A stretch of 64,000 nt of DNA from Acidicapsa ligni. GTDB lineage: Bacteria > Acidobacteriota > Terriglobia > Terriglobales > Acidobacteriaceae. This document shows positions 44,346-52,977 of the stretch, piece after piece. A program made the position numbers and the translations under genes. The notes below the pieces were generated by a model. It made no database searches. It was given only the letters and a program-made list of their open reading frames with translations, and was not told where the DNA came from. The DNA is taken from the NCBI RefSeq assembly GCF_025685655.1, contig NZ_JAGSYG010000001.1, forward strand, positions 744,001-808,000, given 5' to 3'. The number at the start of each line of letters is the position of its first letter. Position 1 is the stretch's first letter.

Positions 44346-47048
44346 ATGCAATACAGTTCTGGAAACAACATTCGCGAAACATTTCTGCGCTTTTTCGAGA
44401 GCAAGGGGCACCGTCGTGTCCACTCCTCGTCACTGGTACCGGCCAACGATCCGACGCTGCTGTTCACCAACGCTGGTATGAACCAGTTCAAGGATCTCTT
44501 TCTCGGTGCGGAGAAGCGCGATTACACCCGCGCTACCACCTCGCAGAAGTGTGTCCGCGCAGGCGGCAAGCACAATGATCTGGAGAATGTGGGCTTCACG
44601 CGCCGTCATCACACATTCTTCGAGATGCTGGGTAACTTCAGCTTCGGGGATTACTTTAAGCAGCAAGCCATTGCCTTCGCCTGGGAACTGATCACCGACG
44701 AGCAGTGGTTCGGCATTCCCAAAGACCGCCTGTATGTGACGATTTTTGAGGGCGACACCAACGTAGCCCGCGACGACGAAGCTGAAGATTTCTGGATCAA
44801 TGTCGGCGTGCCCAAAGAACGCATCAAGGCTTTCGGCGCCAAGGATAACTTCTGGCAGATGGGCGAAACCGGCCCCTGTGGTCCTTGTTCGGAGATCTTC
44901 TACGACCTCGGCATCGAAGCTTCAGAGACGGGTAAAGATCTTCCCTTCGGCGAAGATGACGCGCGCTACGTCGAGATCTGGAACCTGGTCTTCATGCAGT
45001 TCGATCGGGCCGCAGTCGTGGATGAAAAGGGCAAGACCACCGGCTATCAACTCAGTCCGCTGCCCAAGCCAAGCATCGACACCGGCATGGGTCTGGAGCG
45101 TGTTGCGGCAGTGCTGCAAGGCAAGCTCTCCAACTTTGAAACAGACCTCTTCACGCCGCTGATCGCACGCGCTGCCGAACTGGTCGGCGTTGCGAACGAT
45201 GTAAGCAACGCCAGCCTGCGCATCATTGCTGATCATGCTCGCGCGGCGACCTTCCTCATCGGCGACGGGGTCTTGCCGGCAAATGAAGGTCGCGGTTACG
45301 TGCTGCGCAAGATTCTTCGTCGCGGTATTCGTCATGGCCGTTTGCTCGGGCAGGAGCAACCATTTCTGTATCAGATGGTCTTTGCCGTTCGCGACCTGAT
45401 GATCGACGCCTATCCGGAGTTGGCTGATCTCGCGTCTCGCGTCTCAAAGGTCATCGAGGCAGAAGAGAAGCAGTTCGATCGCGTGCTCAAACTCGGCATG
45501 ACCAAGCTCGATGAAGAATTGAAGGGCGACTTCACCGGGACTGCGGCTTTCCATCTTTATGAAACCTTCGGCCTGCCACTCGACTTCATGGTGGACGCGG
45601 CACACGATGCTGGAGTTGCCTTTGATACAGCGGGCTTTGAGCGCGCTAAAGAAGAAGAGCAAGCCCGCGCCCGTGCCAGTTGGAAGGGTGGTTCGCAGAA
45701 GACCGCCAGCCCTGCTTATCGCGAGCTTGCGAAGACGGTATTTGAAGGCTACACGCAGCTTGTCTCCACGAATTGCGAAGTACTCGCCATCGTCAAAGAT
45801 GGCGTCGGAGTACCCGTTGCTACTGCTGGCGAGCAGGTCGATATCGTTCTCGACCACACCAGTTTCTACGCGGATTCCGGCGGCCAGACTGGCGACACCG
45901 GCTGGTTCATGTCCACCGATAGCAACACGACGGTTGCAGAGATTACGGGCTGTGTTGCGCCGGTTCAGGGAGTGCGCGCACACAAGGCTGTGCTCAAGCA
46001 GGCGTTGGCTATCGGCGACCGTGTAAACACTGTCGTAGATGGCATTCGCCGCGATGCGATCAAGCGCAATCACACCGGCACGCATCTTCTTCATGCCGCG
46101 CTGCGCCAGGTTCTGGGCACGCATGTGAAGCAGGCTGGGTCGTCCGTCGAGCCTGGCCGTTTGCGTTTTGACTTTTCGCATTTCGCGCAGGTTGCTCCTG
46201 AAGAACTCGAAGAGATCGAGTCTATCGTGAATCGCGAAGTGCTGGGCAATGCGACGGTCGAAACTTTCGTGGACGTGCCTATCGACGTTGCGGTCAACGA
46301 GTATCATGCGATGGCTCTCTTCGGTGAAAAGTACGGCGATAAAGTTCGCGTTGTTCGCCTGACAGACGGCTTCTCAACGGAGCTTTGCGGCGGCATTCAT
46401 ACCGGAGCAACGGGCGAAATCGGTCTGATCAAGATCGTTGGTGAAGGCTCAGTATCGTCCGGCGTCCGGCGGCTCGAAGCGATCACAGGAACCGGTTCGC
46501 TGGATGAGTTCAGGCGTGATTTTGCAGTAGCCCAGTTTGCGTCGCAGCTTGCACCTTCTGCTGAAACGACTCCAGCAGAGGCACTCCGTCTGAAGATCGC
46601 TTCGAATGAGGACGAGCTCAAGAAGCTGCGTCGCGAGCTGGAAGAGTTGCGCATGAAGTCCGCAGCCGGAGGCCTCGACGAAGCCCTCGCTGGTGCTGTC
46701 GATGTGCAGGGCATACGGATCGCTACGCTGCGCGCGGATTCGCTCGATCGCGGGCAGCTTCGCACGTTGGTCGACAATCTCAAGCAGGGTCTCACGCAAA
46801 AGTGGGGCGAAGGAGTTGTCGTTCTCGGCTCCGCGCAGCCTGAGGGCAAGGTGGCGATTATTGCCGGTGTTACGCCGGGGCTTACCAAGCGCATCCAGGC
46901 TGGCAAACTTGTCGGCGCAGTGGCAAAACTTGTAGGCGGCTCCGGCGGTGGCAAGCCGGAGATTGCTGAGGCTGGCGGTAAAGATCAGGCAGAGCTTGGA
47001 GCAGCGCTCAAAGCAGTACCGGGTATCGTTGCTGAGCTTCTGAGCTAG
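44346..47048 (+). CDS. alaS: Alanine--tRNA ligase
   Basis: 900-residue class II aminoacyl-tRNA synthetase. The start ([28 protein letters not shown]) and motif 1-2 regions ([24 protein letters not shown] region [21 protein letters not shown]) are canonical. The editing domain has the zinc and editing residues in [17 protein letters not shown] and [14 protein letters not shown]-terminal coiled coil ([19 protein letters not shown]) leads to the DHHA1 C-Ala domain ending [24 protein letters not shown]. The family length is normal. It lies downstream of recX. Confidence 0.97.
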   Translation: MQYSSGNNIRETFLRFFESKGHRRVHSSSLVPANDPTLLFTNAGMNQFKDLFLGAEKRDYTRATTSQKCVRAGGKHNDLENVGFTRRHHTFFEMLGNFSFGDYFKQQAIAFAWELITDEQWFGIPKDRLYVTIFEGDTNVARDDEAEDFWINVGVPKERIKAFGAKDNFWQMGETGPCGPCSEIFYDLGIEASETGKDLPFGEDDARYVEIWNLVFMQFDRAAVVDEKGKTTGYQLSPLPKPSIDTGMGLERVAAVLQGKLSNFETDLFTPLIARAAELVGVANDVSNASLRIIADHARAATFLIGDGVLPANEGRGYVLRKILRRGIRHGRLLGQEQPFLYQMVFAVRDLMIDAYPELADLASRVSKVIEAEEKQFDRVLKLGMTKLDEELKGDFTGTAAFHLYETFGLPLDFMVDAAHDAGVAFDTAGFERAKEEEQARARASWKGGSQKTASPAYRELAKTVFEGYTQLVSTNCEVLAIVKDGVGVPVATAGEQVDIVLDHTSFYADSGGQTGDTGWFMSTDSNTTVAEITGCVAPVQGVRAHKAVLKQALAIGDRVNTVVDGIRRDAIKRNHTGTHLLHAALRQVLGTHVKQAGSSVEPGRLRFDFSHFAQVAPEELEEIESIVNREVLGNATVETFVDVPIDVAVNEYHAMALFGEKYGDKVRVVRLTDGFSTELCGGIHTGATGEIGLIKIVGEGSVSSGVRRLEAITGTGSLDEFRRDFAVAQFASQLAPSAETTPAEALRLKIASNEDELKKLRRELEELRMKSAAGGLDEALAGAVDVQGIRIATLRADSLDRGQLRTLVDNLKQGLTQKWGEGVVVLGSAQPEGKVAIIAGVTPGLTKRIQAGKLVGAVAKLVGGSGGGKPEIAEAGGKDQAELGAALKAVPGIVAELLS

Positions 47049-47301
47049 TGAGTTGAGCTAATAAGTTGAGCTAAAGAGCACAGCTTCATGAGGCCAACAA
47101 GCACTGCTGCCTGCTCAGGCAACTTATGGTCTGTCGGTGCCTTCTGATTGAGTGGTGTGTCCTAAGCCGCAAGCGTGTTTTAGCGCAAGCGCTTTGTATC
47201 ACACCATTCTTTGAAGAAGTTGAATCGCGCTCTGTCTTGCTCATTTGGGTCGCGCGATTCTCGGGGCAGTTCGACTAACCGGCATGCAAGGAGCCTCTCC
47301 C

Positions 47302-47904
47302 ATGAAACTCAATATGAAATCCAGGACGATGCAGCGTGTTCTGCTCGCTTCCTGCTCGATTCTGATGGTTGCCGCTACAACAACCGGGCTTACTCAGACT
47401 GGGCTTGCCCAGGCTGGCGGCCAGGCAAGTGCGGCAGATAAGCAATTTGTGAAAGAAGCCTTGATGGGTGGAATGGCTGAAGTTCAACTTGGCCAGCTTG
47501 CAACCCAAAAAGGAAGCAGCGACGACGTGAAGCAGTTTGGGCAAAAGATGATCGAAGATCACACCAAGCTGGGCGACCAGATGAAAGAGGTAGCCAGCCA
47601 GATCGGAGTGACTGCGCCGACCACGGTATCGCCAAAAGATCAGGCGACCATGACGCGGCTGCAGGGCCTGTCGGGCGATGAGTTTGACAAGGCATATATT
47701 CGCGTTATGGTTCGTGGCCACGAGAAGGATTTGCAGGCGTTCAAGACGGAGGCTTCGAGTGGTACTTCGCCAGTCGTCAAGAATGCGGCAAGTCAGGGTT
47801 CGCAGGTTGTTTCCGCCCATCTGGACATGATCAAACAGATGGCGCAGACGCATAACGTGACCATGCGCGCGAAGAGTGAAATGACGGAGAAGAGCAGCCA
47901 GTAA
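47302..47904 (+). CDS. Secreted DUF4142 (ferritin-like) protein
   Basis: 200-residue exported protein with a signal peptide (about residues 1-38, ending around LAQA) and a DUF4142 four-helix-bundle domain (AADKQFVKEALMGGMAEVQLGQLA, KQFGQKMIEDHTKLGDQM, DEFDKAYIRVMVRGHEKDLQAF, and a last helix with VVSAHLDMIKQMAQ). The fold is ferritin-like and the function is not established. Acidobacteriota commonly carry several. The conserved His in EDHTK, RGHEK and SAHLD are typical. I took the ATG at 47302 with AAGGAG eight bases upstream. A run of three 11-bp tandem repeats follows the stop. Confidence 0.88.
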   Translation: MKLNMKSRTMQRVLLASCSILMVAATTTGLTQTGLAQAGGQASAADKQFVKEALMGGMAEVQLGQLATQKGSSDDVKQFGQKMIEDHTKLGDQMKEVASQIGVTAPTTVSPKDQATMTRLQGLSGDEFDKAYIRVMVRGHEKDLQAFKTEASSGTSPVVKNAASQGSQVVSAHLDMIKQMAQTHNVTMRAKSEMTEKSSQ

Positions 47905-47920
47905 TCGATCCGTTTGTTTG

Positions 47921-47958
47921 CTTCTCCTGTGCTTCCCCTGTACTTCTCCTGTGCTTCT
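47921..47958. repeat. 11-bp tandem repeat
   Basis: CTTCTCCTGTG, CTTCCCCTGTA, CTTCTCCTGTG, then a partial CTTCTCG, between the DUF4142 gene and the amidase gene. About 3.4 units. Confidence 0.65.
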
Positions 47959-48079
47959 CGGGCGCGTTTCGAGTGTTCTCTTTCGGGCAGGCGGGTTGAA
48001 CCAGCAGGTTCCCCGCATGCCGGGGAAATTCTGCAGCGGGGCTGTCAGGGCCTAGAATCATAGCGAGACCACTTTGCGT

Positions 48080-50395
48080 ATGGTTCCCCCATTCCCGCTG
48101 CTGCAAACCGTTCAAAAGCACTCTTCGCCGCGCCTTGCTTCAGTGCCTTTTTGTACCGCAGCGGTTCTGGTGCTGACGGCTCTTACTCCTTTGACCGCGT
48201 CATTCGCGGCGCGGAAACTGGATCCCTGGGATCGGGCTGTGGCGTTGCGTCAGAAGCTGGATTCCACGCCAGCGGAGCAGCGGACTCGAGAGCAGTACGA
48301 AAACGCGATGGATGCGTTTCGCCTTATCTATCACGAAGATCCTGGTGCATCGAAGTCGCCTGCCGCTGTTGCCCAGGTTGCCGATCTGCTGGCGGAAAAA
48401 GGCCGCGTGCTGAAAGACGATCGCGCTCTGCGAGCCGCGATTGGACAGTATGAATTCCTCCGCCAGAATTATCCGAAAAGTCCACAGGTCGACAATGTGC
48501 TGCTGCTTGAAGGGGAAATTTGCCGCCAGGATCTGAAAGATATCGCCTGCGCCAAAGAGAAGCTTCAGGCGGTCATTGATGCTGCGCCGAATAGTTCCTT
48601 TGCGGAGCAGGCGGCTCTGGATCTCAGGGAGATGCAACCTCACAACTCAAAAGACAGCAGGAATGCACGGAATCTACCCACTGTTTCGGCTACGCCAACA
48701 GGCAGGCAGCGCTCCACGTCGAAGATGCCCGTTACGTCTGCTTCGTCTGCGCTTCCTTCGCCAGACGTGCAGGACCAGCGAGAAGCGACGCAGAAGCAAG
48801 ACGTAAGTTCGATGCAGCGGACAGACTCGCCTGGCTTATTGCCAACACCGGAGCCTGCGCAATCCGGATCGCACCGCTCGGTCATGATCACTGGAATGCG
48901 GCATTGGTCGAATCCGACGTCTACGCGCATTGCAATTGATCTGGGCGGCAAGGTGGAGTACGAAGCTGCGCGCGTTCCAAATCCGGATCGCATTTTCTTT
49001 GATCTGCATGGGGCGCGGCTGGCGCCGAGCCTCAATGGGCGCCAGGTTGAGGTGATCGACGATGGGTATCTCAAGCGCATTCGGGCGGCGCAGTTTTTGC
49101 CGGATGTGACGCGTGTGGTGCTCGATGTGACGGATGTGAGCCAGTACTCGGCCTTTCTGCTGCCGAATCCGTGGCGGCTGATCATTGACATACACAGCGA
49201 TGTTCACAGCGACAGGCAGGACGGAAGATCGACTGTGCCGGAGACGCGCTATTCGCTGCGTGCGACGCCTGCTCCGCCGAACACGGAAAACACGGTGGCC
49301 GATGTAGCGAAGCTGAGCACGGAGCCTGCGAAGATTCAGGCTACGGCTGGTCCGACCAGTGCGCCGGTTTCGGCAAAAGTTAAAACGGCGTTCCCGACAA
49401 CGAGTTCGACAACGAGCCCGGCAACGAAGCCGGATGAGTCGCAGGGAGCGAGTGCGGATACGGCCGGTTCTACGCAATCTGCCAGCCAGACCTCTGCTGA
49501 CCAGGCAAAAGTTCAGCCGAATAACAAAACGAAAAGGAAGGGCCGGGCCAGTTCTTCGCCGCCGCCGGTTGCGGCCGATGAGGCTCCGCCGCTGCCTCAT
49601 GCTGCCGATCCTACATCGGATGGGCAGCGCTCGCTGGTGCGGGCTCTTGGGCTCAAGGTGGGGCGCATTGTTATTGACGCCGGGCATGGTGGGCATGACT
49701 CCGGCACGCTTGGTCCGGGCGGCATCCAGGAGAAGGATGTTGTGCTGGATGTTGCCCTGCGCACCGGAAAGCTGCTGCATCAGCAACTCGGCGCGGAGAT
49801 TGTTTACACCCGCTCCGACGATACGTTCATTCCGCTGGAAACGCGGACGGCCATCGCCAACAAGGCGCAGGCGGATTTGTTTCTCTCGATTCACGCCAAT
49901 TCAAGCTCGGAGCCAGCGGCGCGTGGCGTTGAGACTTACTATCTCAACTTCACCAGCGACCCCAGTGCGCTGGATGTAGCGGCGCGTGAGAATGCGGTCT
50001 CCAGCAGTTCGGTGCATCAGCTCTCCGACCTGGTGCGGCAGATTGCGCTCAAGGACAAGATCGACGAATCGCGTGAGTTTGCCGCGGATGTGGATCAGGG
50101 GCTCTTTGCGGGGCTTAAATCCGGTAATCCCGGGCTGAAGGATCGTGGTGTCAAAAAGGCTCCATTCGTTGTGTTGATCGGCGCGCAGATGCCGTCGATT
50201 CTGGCGGAGATCAGTTTTCTTACCAATCCGGATGATGCTCAACAATTGCGCGAGGGGGCGTATCGCCAGCGCATTGCGGAGTCGCTGGCGGCTGGGGTTG
50301 AGCGTTATCTGCGAGGGCTTAGTGGGATTCGGCCTGTGTCGGGGAAAAGTTCGGCGAGGGGCCTGGGTGGTGGTGAGGAGCCTGCTGGGCGGTAG
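48080..50395 (+). CDS. N-acetylmuramoyl-L-alanine amidase with AMIN domain and helical repeats
   Basis: 771-residue exported cell-wall hydrolase of the AmiC class. An unusually long N-terminal part (residues about 20-200) looks like TPR/outer-membrane-lipoprotein repeats (WDRAVALRQKLDSTPAEQRT, AIGQYEFLRQNYPKSPQ, AKEKLQAVIDAAPNSSFAEQA). An AMIN peptidoglycan-binding domain follows (VMITGMRHWSNPTSTRIAIDLGG to WRLIIDIHSD). A Thr/Ser/Lys-rich linker then leads to the Amidase_3 domain with VIDAGHGGHDSGTLG (zinc His), IQEKDVVLDVALRTG (Glu), DLFLSIHANSS (His) and AEISFLTNPDDA (Glu). It cleaves the glycan-peptide bond in septal peptidoglycan. A TTG at 48074 is an alternative start. The repeats may be protein-interaction surfaces for divisome partners. 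Confidence 0.9.
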   Translation: MVPPFPLLQTVQKHSSPRLASVPFCTAAVLVLTALTPLTASFAARKLDPWDRAVALRQKLDSTPAEQRTREQYENAMDAFRLIYHEDPGASKSPAAVAQVADLLAEKGRVLKDDRALRAAIGQYEFLRQNYPKSPQVDNVLLLEGEICRQDLKDIACAKEKLQAVIDAAPNSSFAEQAALDLREMQPHNSKDSRNARNLPTVSATPTGRQRSTSKMPVTSASSALPSPDVQDQREATQKQDVSSMQRTDSPGLLPTPEPAQSGSHRSVMITGMRHWSNPTSTRIAIDLGGKVEYEAARVPNPDRIFFDLHGARLAPSLNGRQVEVIDDGYLKRIRAAQFLPDVTRVVLDVTDVSQYSAFLLPNPWRLIIDIHSDVHSDRQDGRSTVPETRYSLRATPAPPNTENTVADVAKLSTEPAKIQATAGPTSAPVSAKVKTAFPTTSSTTSPATKPDESQGASADTAGSTQSASQTSADQAKVQPNNKTKRKGRASSSPPPVAADEAPPLPHAADPTSDGQRSLVRALGLKVGRIVIDAGHGGHDSGTLGPGGIQEKDVVLDVALRTGKLLHQQLGAEIVYTRSDDTFIPLETRTAIANKAQADLFLSIHANSSSEPAARGVETYYLNFTSDPSALDVAARENAVSSSSVHQLSDLVRQIALKDKIDESREFAADVDQGLFAGLKSGNPGLKDRGVKKAPFVVLIGAQMPSILAEISFLTNPDDAQQLREGAYRQRIAESLAAGVERYLRGLSGIRPVSGKSSARGLGGGEEPAGR

Positions 50396-50512
50396 TTCGT
50401 TTTTGTTTTTGGGTTTTTAGGCGAATAGATGGGGAATTACCCCCCTGGGGGGCTATGTAGGTGTTTTTGGCTGGGGTAGCAGGGGATTTTCTTTGGGAAT
50501 TATGGATGGAAG

Positions 50513-50590
50513 GGTAAGGGCAACAGAAGAAGCAGATTCCCTTCGGGAATGACAGACAGAAAGGCAAGGGCAACAGCAAGGGCGACTGCA
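50513..50590 (-). repeat. Dispersed REP-like element, copy 7 (inverted)
   Basis: The only copy in minus orientation. Read on that strand it shows CTTGCTGTTGCCCTTGCC, CTGTCTGTC, palindrome ATTCCC-GAA-GGGAAT (50536-50550) and CTGCTTCTTCTGTTGCCC, close to copies 1 and 3. It lies in the 344-base convergent gap between the amidase and glgP, downstream of glgP in sense. The flanking stretch 50396-50512 is G-rich and otherwise featureless. Confidence 0.75.
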
Positions 50591-50679
50591 ATGGCGAGGG
50601 ATACGGCTGCTGTTGTTTCTTTTGATTGTGGGCTTTTGGGGGGTAATTTTCGGCAAGTTGCAGGTTGTTGTTTGTTTGG

Positions 50680-50727
50680 AATTCGCTCCGTAACTTGCTT
50701 TATGTGGGTTACGGAGCGAATTGTTTT
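50680..50727. terminator. Terminator between amidase and glgP
   Basis: Perfect 15-bp inverted repeat (AATTCGCTCCGTAAC at 50680-50694 and GTTACGGAGCGAATT at 50708-50722), 13-nt loop, followed on the plus strand by GTTTTT. It separates convergent genes. Confidence 0.8.
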
Positions 50728-50739
50728 TAGAGGTAAGGG

Positions 50740-52509
50740 TTAGTGGGCTACTGCGGCGGGTTCTTCTACTGGGGCTGATTCGGTCAGGTCTACTGGGTAG
50801 TAGGCGTTGCGGATGTACTGCTTGACCATGCGATTGGTGTTGAAGAAGGAGCCGTTATAGGCAATCGTCGTGCGCATCAGGTTGCCCCATGCTTCGGGCG
50901 ATTTCAGATAGAGAGGGACTACGGATTTTTCCAGTTTTTCGTAGAGGGAGGTGGCCTCGGTTGTATCGTCCACTCCATCTTCAATGGCCCAGCCGGTGTA
51001 GTTTTCCAGGCAGCCCTCGATCCACCAGCCATCGAGAATCGACAGGCTTGGCACTCCGTTCAGAGCAGCCTTCATGCCGCTGGTGCCGGAGGCTTCGTAG
51101 GGGCGCCGCGGGGTGTTGACCCAGACGTCTGCGCCTGCGGTCAGCAGTGCTCCCAACTCCCAGTCGTAGTTTTCGAGATAGACGACGCGCAGATCGATGC
51201 CGGAGTATTTCTTCGCTTTCTCGATTACGCTGTGGATCAATGCTTTGCCGGGCTCGTCCTGCGGATGCGCTTTGCCCGCGTATAGAATCTGCAGGCCGCC
51301 TGCGGCATGGGCGATTTCGAGTAGCCGTTCGGGATCGGTGAAGAGCAGGTCGGCGCGTTTGTAGGTCGCTGCCCGGCGTGCAAATCCCAGCGTCAAAACT
51401 TTGGGGTTCATCACCAGCCCGGTTCGCGTGGCGACCTCGGCCAGCAATGATTCCTTGGCCTGGGCATGGGCTGCGATGATCTCGGGCAGGGGGATTTCGA
51501 TGGCATTGCGGAGATAGAGGTTATCTCGACGCCAGTGCGGGATGTTCTTGTCCAGCAGGTTCTGGAATGGCTCGGAGACCCAGGTCGGCGCGTGTACTCC
51601 GTTGGTGATGGCGTCGATCTGATACTCGGGGAACATGGCCCGGGAGACATTGCCATGCTGGAGGGCTACGCCGTTGACGTAACGCGAAAAATGGAGCGCC
51701 ACGTAGGTCATGTTCAGCATGTTGTCATGGCAACAGCCGAGCGCCTGGAGACGCGCGGTGCGTTCGGCGCCGAGGATGCGTGTCGACTGCTCGATGCTGA
51801 AGCGGTCATGCCCGGCGGGAACCGGGGTATGGGTTGTGAAGACGCACTTCTCGCGCACGGCCTTGACGTCTACGTCGGTGACCTTGTTGAGTGGGCCGCC
51901 GCCGAGTTGTGCTTCGAGCAGGGCCAGGGTGAGCAGCGCCGCGTGGCCTTCGTTCATGTGGTACACATTGACGCGGTAATTGAGCGCGTTGAGCATGCGT
52001 GTACCGCCCATGCCGAGCACGATCTCCTGTTGCAGGCGATAGTTCGAGTCGCCGCCGTAGAGATGATCGGTCAGGCCGCGATCCCAGGTGCTGTTCTCGG
52101 GTAGATCGGTGTCGAGCAGGTAAATCGGGATGATGTGTCCGGCGCGGCCTACGAGGTTATAGCGCCAGGCACGAATCGTAACGGTTCGATCTTCAACCGT
52201 GACGGTGATGCGCGGGGATTCTTCAGTGCAGAAGTTCGCTGGGGTCCAGGGCTGGCTGTCTTCGGTTTGCGCGCCATCTTTGTCGAGATGCTGGCGGAAG
52301 TAGCCCTTGCGGTGGAGCAGGGTAAAGGCGACCAGGGGTGTGCCGAGGTCGGCGGCTGAACGCAGTGTGTCTCCGGCGAGTACGCCGAGGCCCCCGGAGT
52401 AGGTTGGCATCGCGGGGTTGATGGCGATCTCCATCGAGAAATAGGCGACGACGCCTGTGGGAGGAAACGATTCGTATGAAACCTGGTTTGGGAAAGAGGA
52501 GTTCGACAT
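50740..52509 (-). CDS. glgP: Alpha-glucan (glycogen/maltodextrin) phosphorylase
   Basis: 589-residue cytosolic PLP enzyme (GT35) that phosphorolyses alpha-1,4-glucan to glucose-1-phosphate. The N-terminal AYFSMEIAINPAMPTYSGGLGVLAGDTLRSAADL is typical of the shorter alpha-glucan phosphorylases. The N-terminal segment is shorter than in muscle or E. coli enzymes. The PLP Lys is in EASGTSGMKAALNG, and the following LDGWWIEG is conserved. GFARRAATYKRADLL carries phosphate-site residues. It ends with a short Pro/Glu/Ala tail. A LacI/CcpA-like operator lies about 210 bases upstream of its start. galK and a mutarotase gene are upstream on the same strand. Confidence 0.92.
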   Translation of the reverse strand: MSNSSFPNQVSYESFPPTGVVAYFSMEIAINPAMPTYSGGLGVLAGDTLRSAADLGTPLVAFTLLHRKGYFRQHLDKDGAQTEDSQPWTPANFCTEESPRITVTVEDRTVTIRAWRYNLVGRAGHIIPIYLLDTDLPENSTWDRGLTDHLYGGDSNYRLQQEIVLGMGGTRMLNALNYRVNVYHMNEGHAALLTLALLEAQLGGGPLNKVTDVDVKAVREKCVFTTHTPVPAGHDRFSIEQSTRILGAERTARLQALGCCHDNMLNMTYVALHFSRYVNGVALQHGNVSRAMFPEYQIDAITNGVHAPTWVSEPFQNLLDKNIPHWRRDNLYLRNAIEIPLPEIIAAHAQAKESLLAEVATRTGLVMNPKVLTLGFARRAATYKRADLLFTDPERLLEIAHAAGGLQILYAGKAHPQDEPGKALIHSVIEKAKKYSGIDLRVVYLENYDWELGALLTAGADVWVNTPRRPYEASGTSGMKAALNGVPSLSILDGWWIEGCLENYTGWAIEDGVDDTTEATSLYEKLEKSVVPLYLKSPEAWGNLMRTTIAYNGSFFNTNRMVKQYIRNAYYPVDLTESAPVEEPAAVAH

Positions 52510-52720
52510 TAGGTGGTGGTCTCCGTGGGGTGAAGAGAAGCACCGGGTATCCCCGGCGCCAGTTGCAGACGAACCAGCCAGTCTTTGGATGGTGCGACCC
52601 TATCGCTTGTTCGCTGCAAAAAAGTCAGTTCGCTCAATTGCGACTTGAAGATGAAAGCCAAGGCGATTTTAACAAGGCATCAAATTGACGAATAGCAAAT
52701 TCTGGGTCGGTTTGAGGACA

Positions 52721-52734
52721 TGAAAACGCTTTCA
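52721..52734. promoter_or_regulatory. LacI/CcpA-type operator upstream of glgP
   Basis: The 14-mer TGAAAACGCTTTCA matches the cre-type consensus TGWNANCGNTNWCA. It has the central CG and near-perfect dyad symmetry of LacI/GalR-family sites. It lies about 210 bases before the glgP start. Confidence 0.5.
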
Positions 52735-52920
52735 ATTGCCGGACTTGCTGCAAGGGAAGAATACGCGTTCTTGTAAATAAACGGTATCGCAGAGTTTAGG
52801 GGGAATCCAAAATTTCAGTGGGAGCAGTGGAGGCGGTGTATATATCTGGATAAGTTTTTATGCGATCCGGGCTAAGTGCAACAGTTGTGGTGCGATTGCT
52901 GTGAAGGGATTGCTGAGATG

Positions 52921-52959
52921 CGAGGGCGGCGATTGGAGTAATCACAATTGCTGCCCTCG
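52921..52959 (-). terminator. Possible terminator after galK
   Basis: 15-bp stem with two G-U type positions (CGAGGGCGGCGATTG and CAATTGCTGCCCTCG) around a 9-nt loop, 19 bases after the galK stop on the minus strand. It lacks a T-tract. Confidence 0.35.
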
Positions 52960-52977
52960 CTTCGCGGGTGTTTGTGG

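Larger units (their letters stand above)
52510..52977. other. 468-base intergenic region between galK and glgP
   Basis: No coding potential seen. It should contain the galK terminator and the glgP promoter. It holds a perfectly spaced cre/LacI-like operator at 52721-52734 and a hairpin at 52921-52959. On the minus strand A/T-rich stretches downstream of the operator (for example TTAAAAT near 52666-52672) are possible -10 boxes, with no clear -35. Confidence 0.5.

Noticed and set aside
44000..47300. Replication origin at the GC-skew change
   Set aside because: No dnaA, dnaN or DnaA-box cluster was seen, and gene orientations converge rather than diverge.
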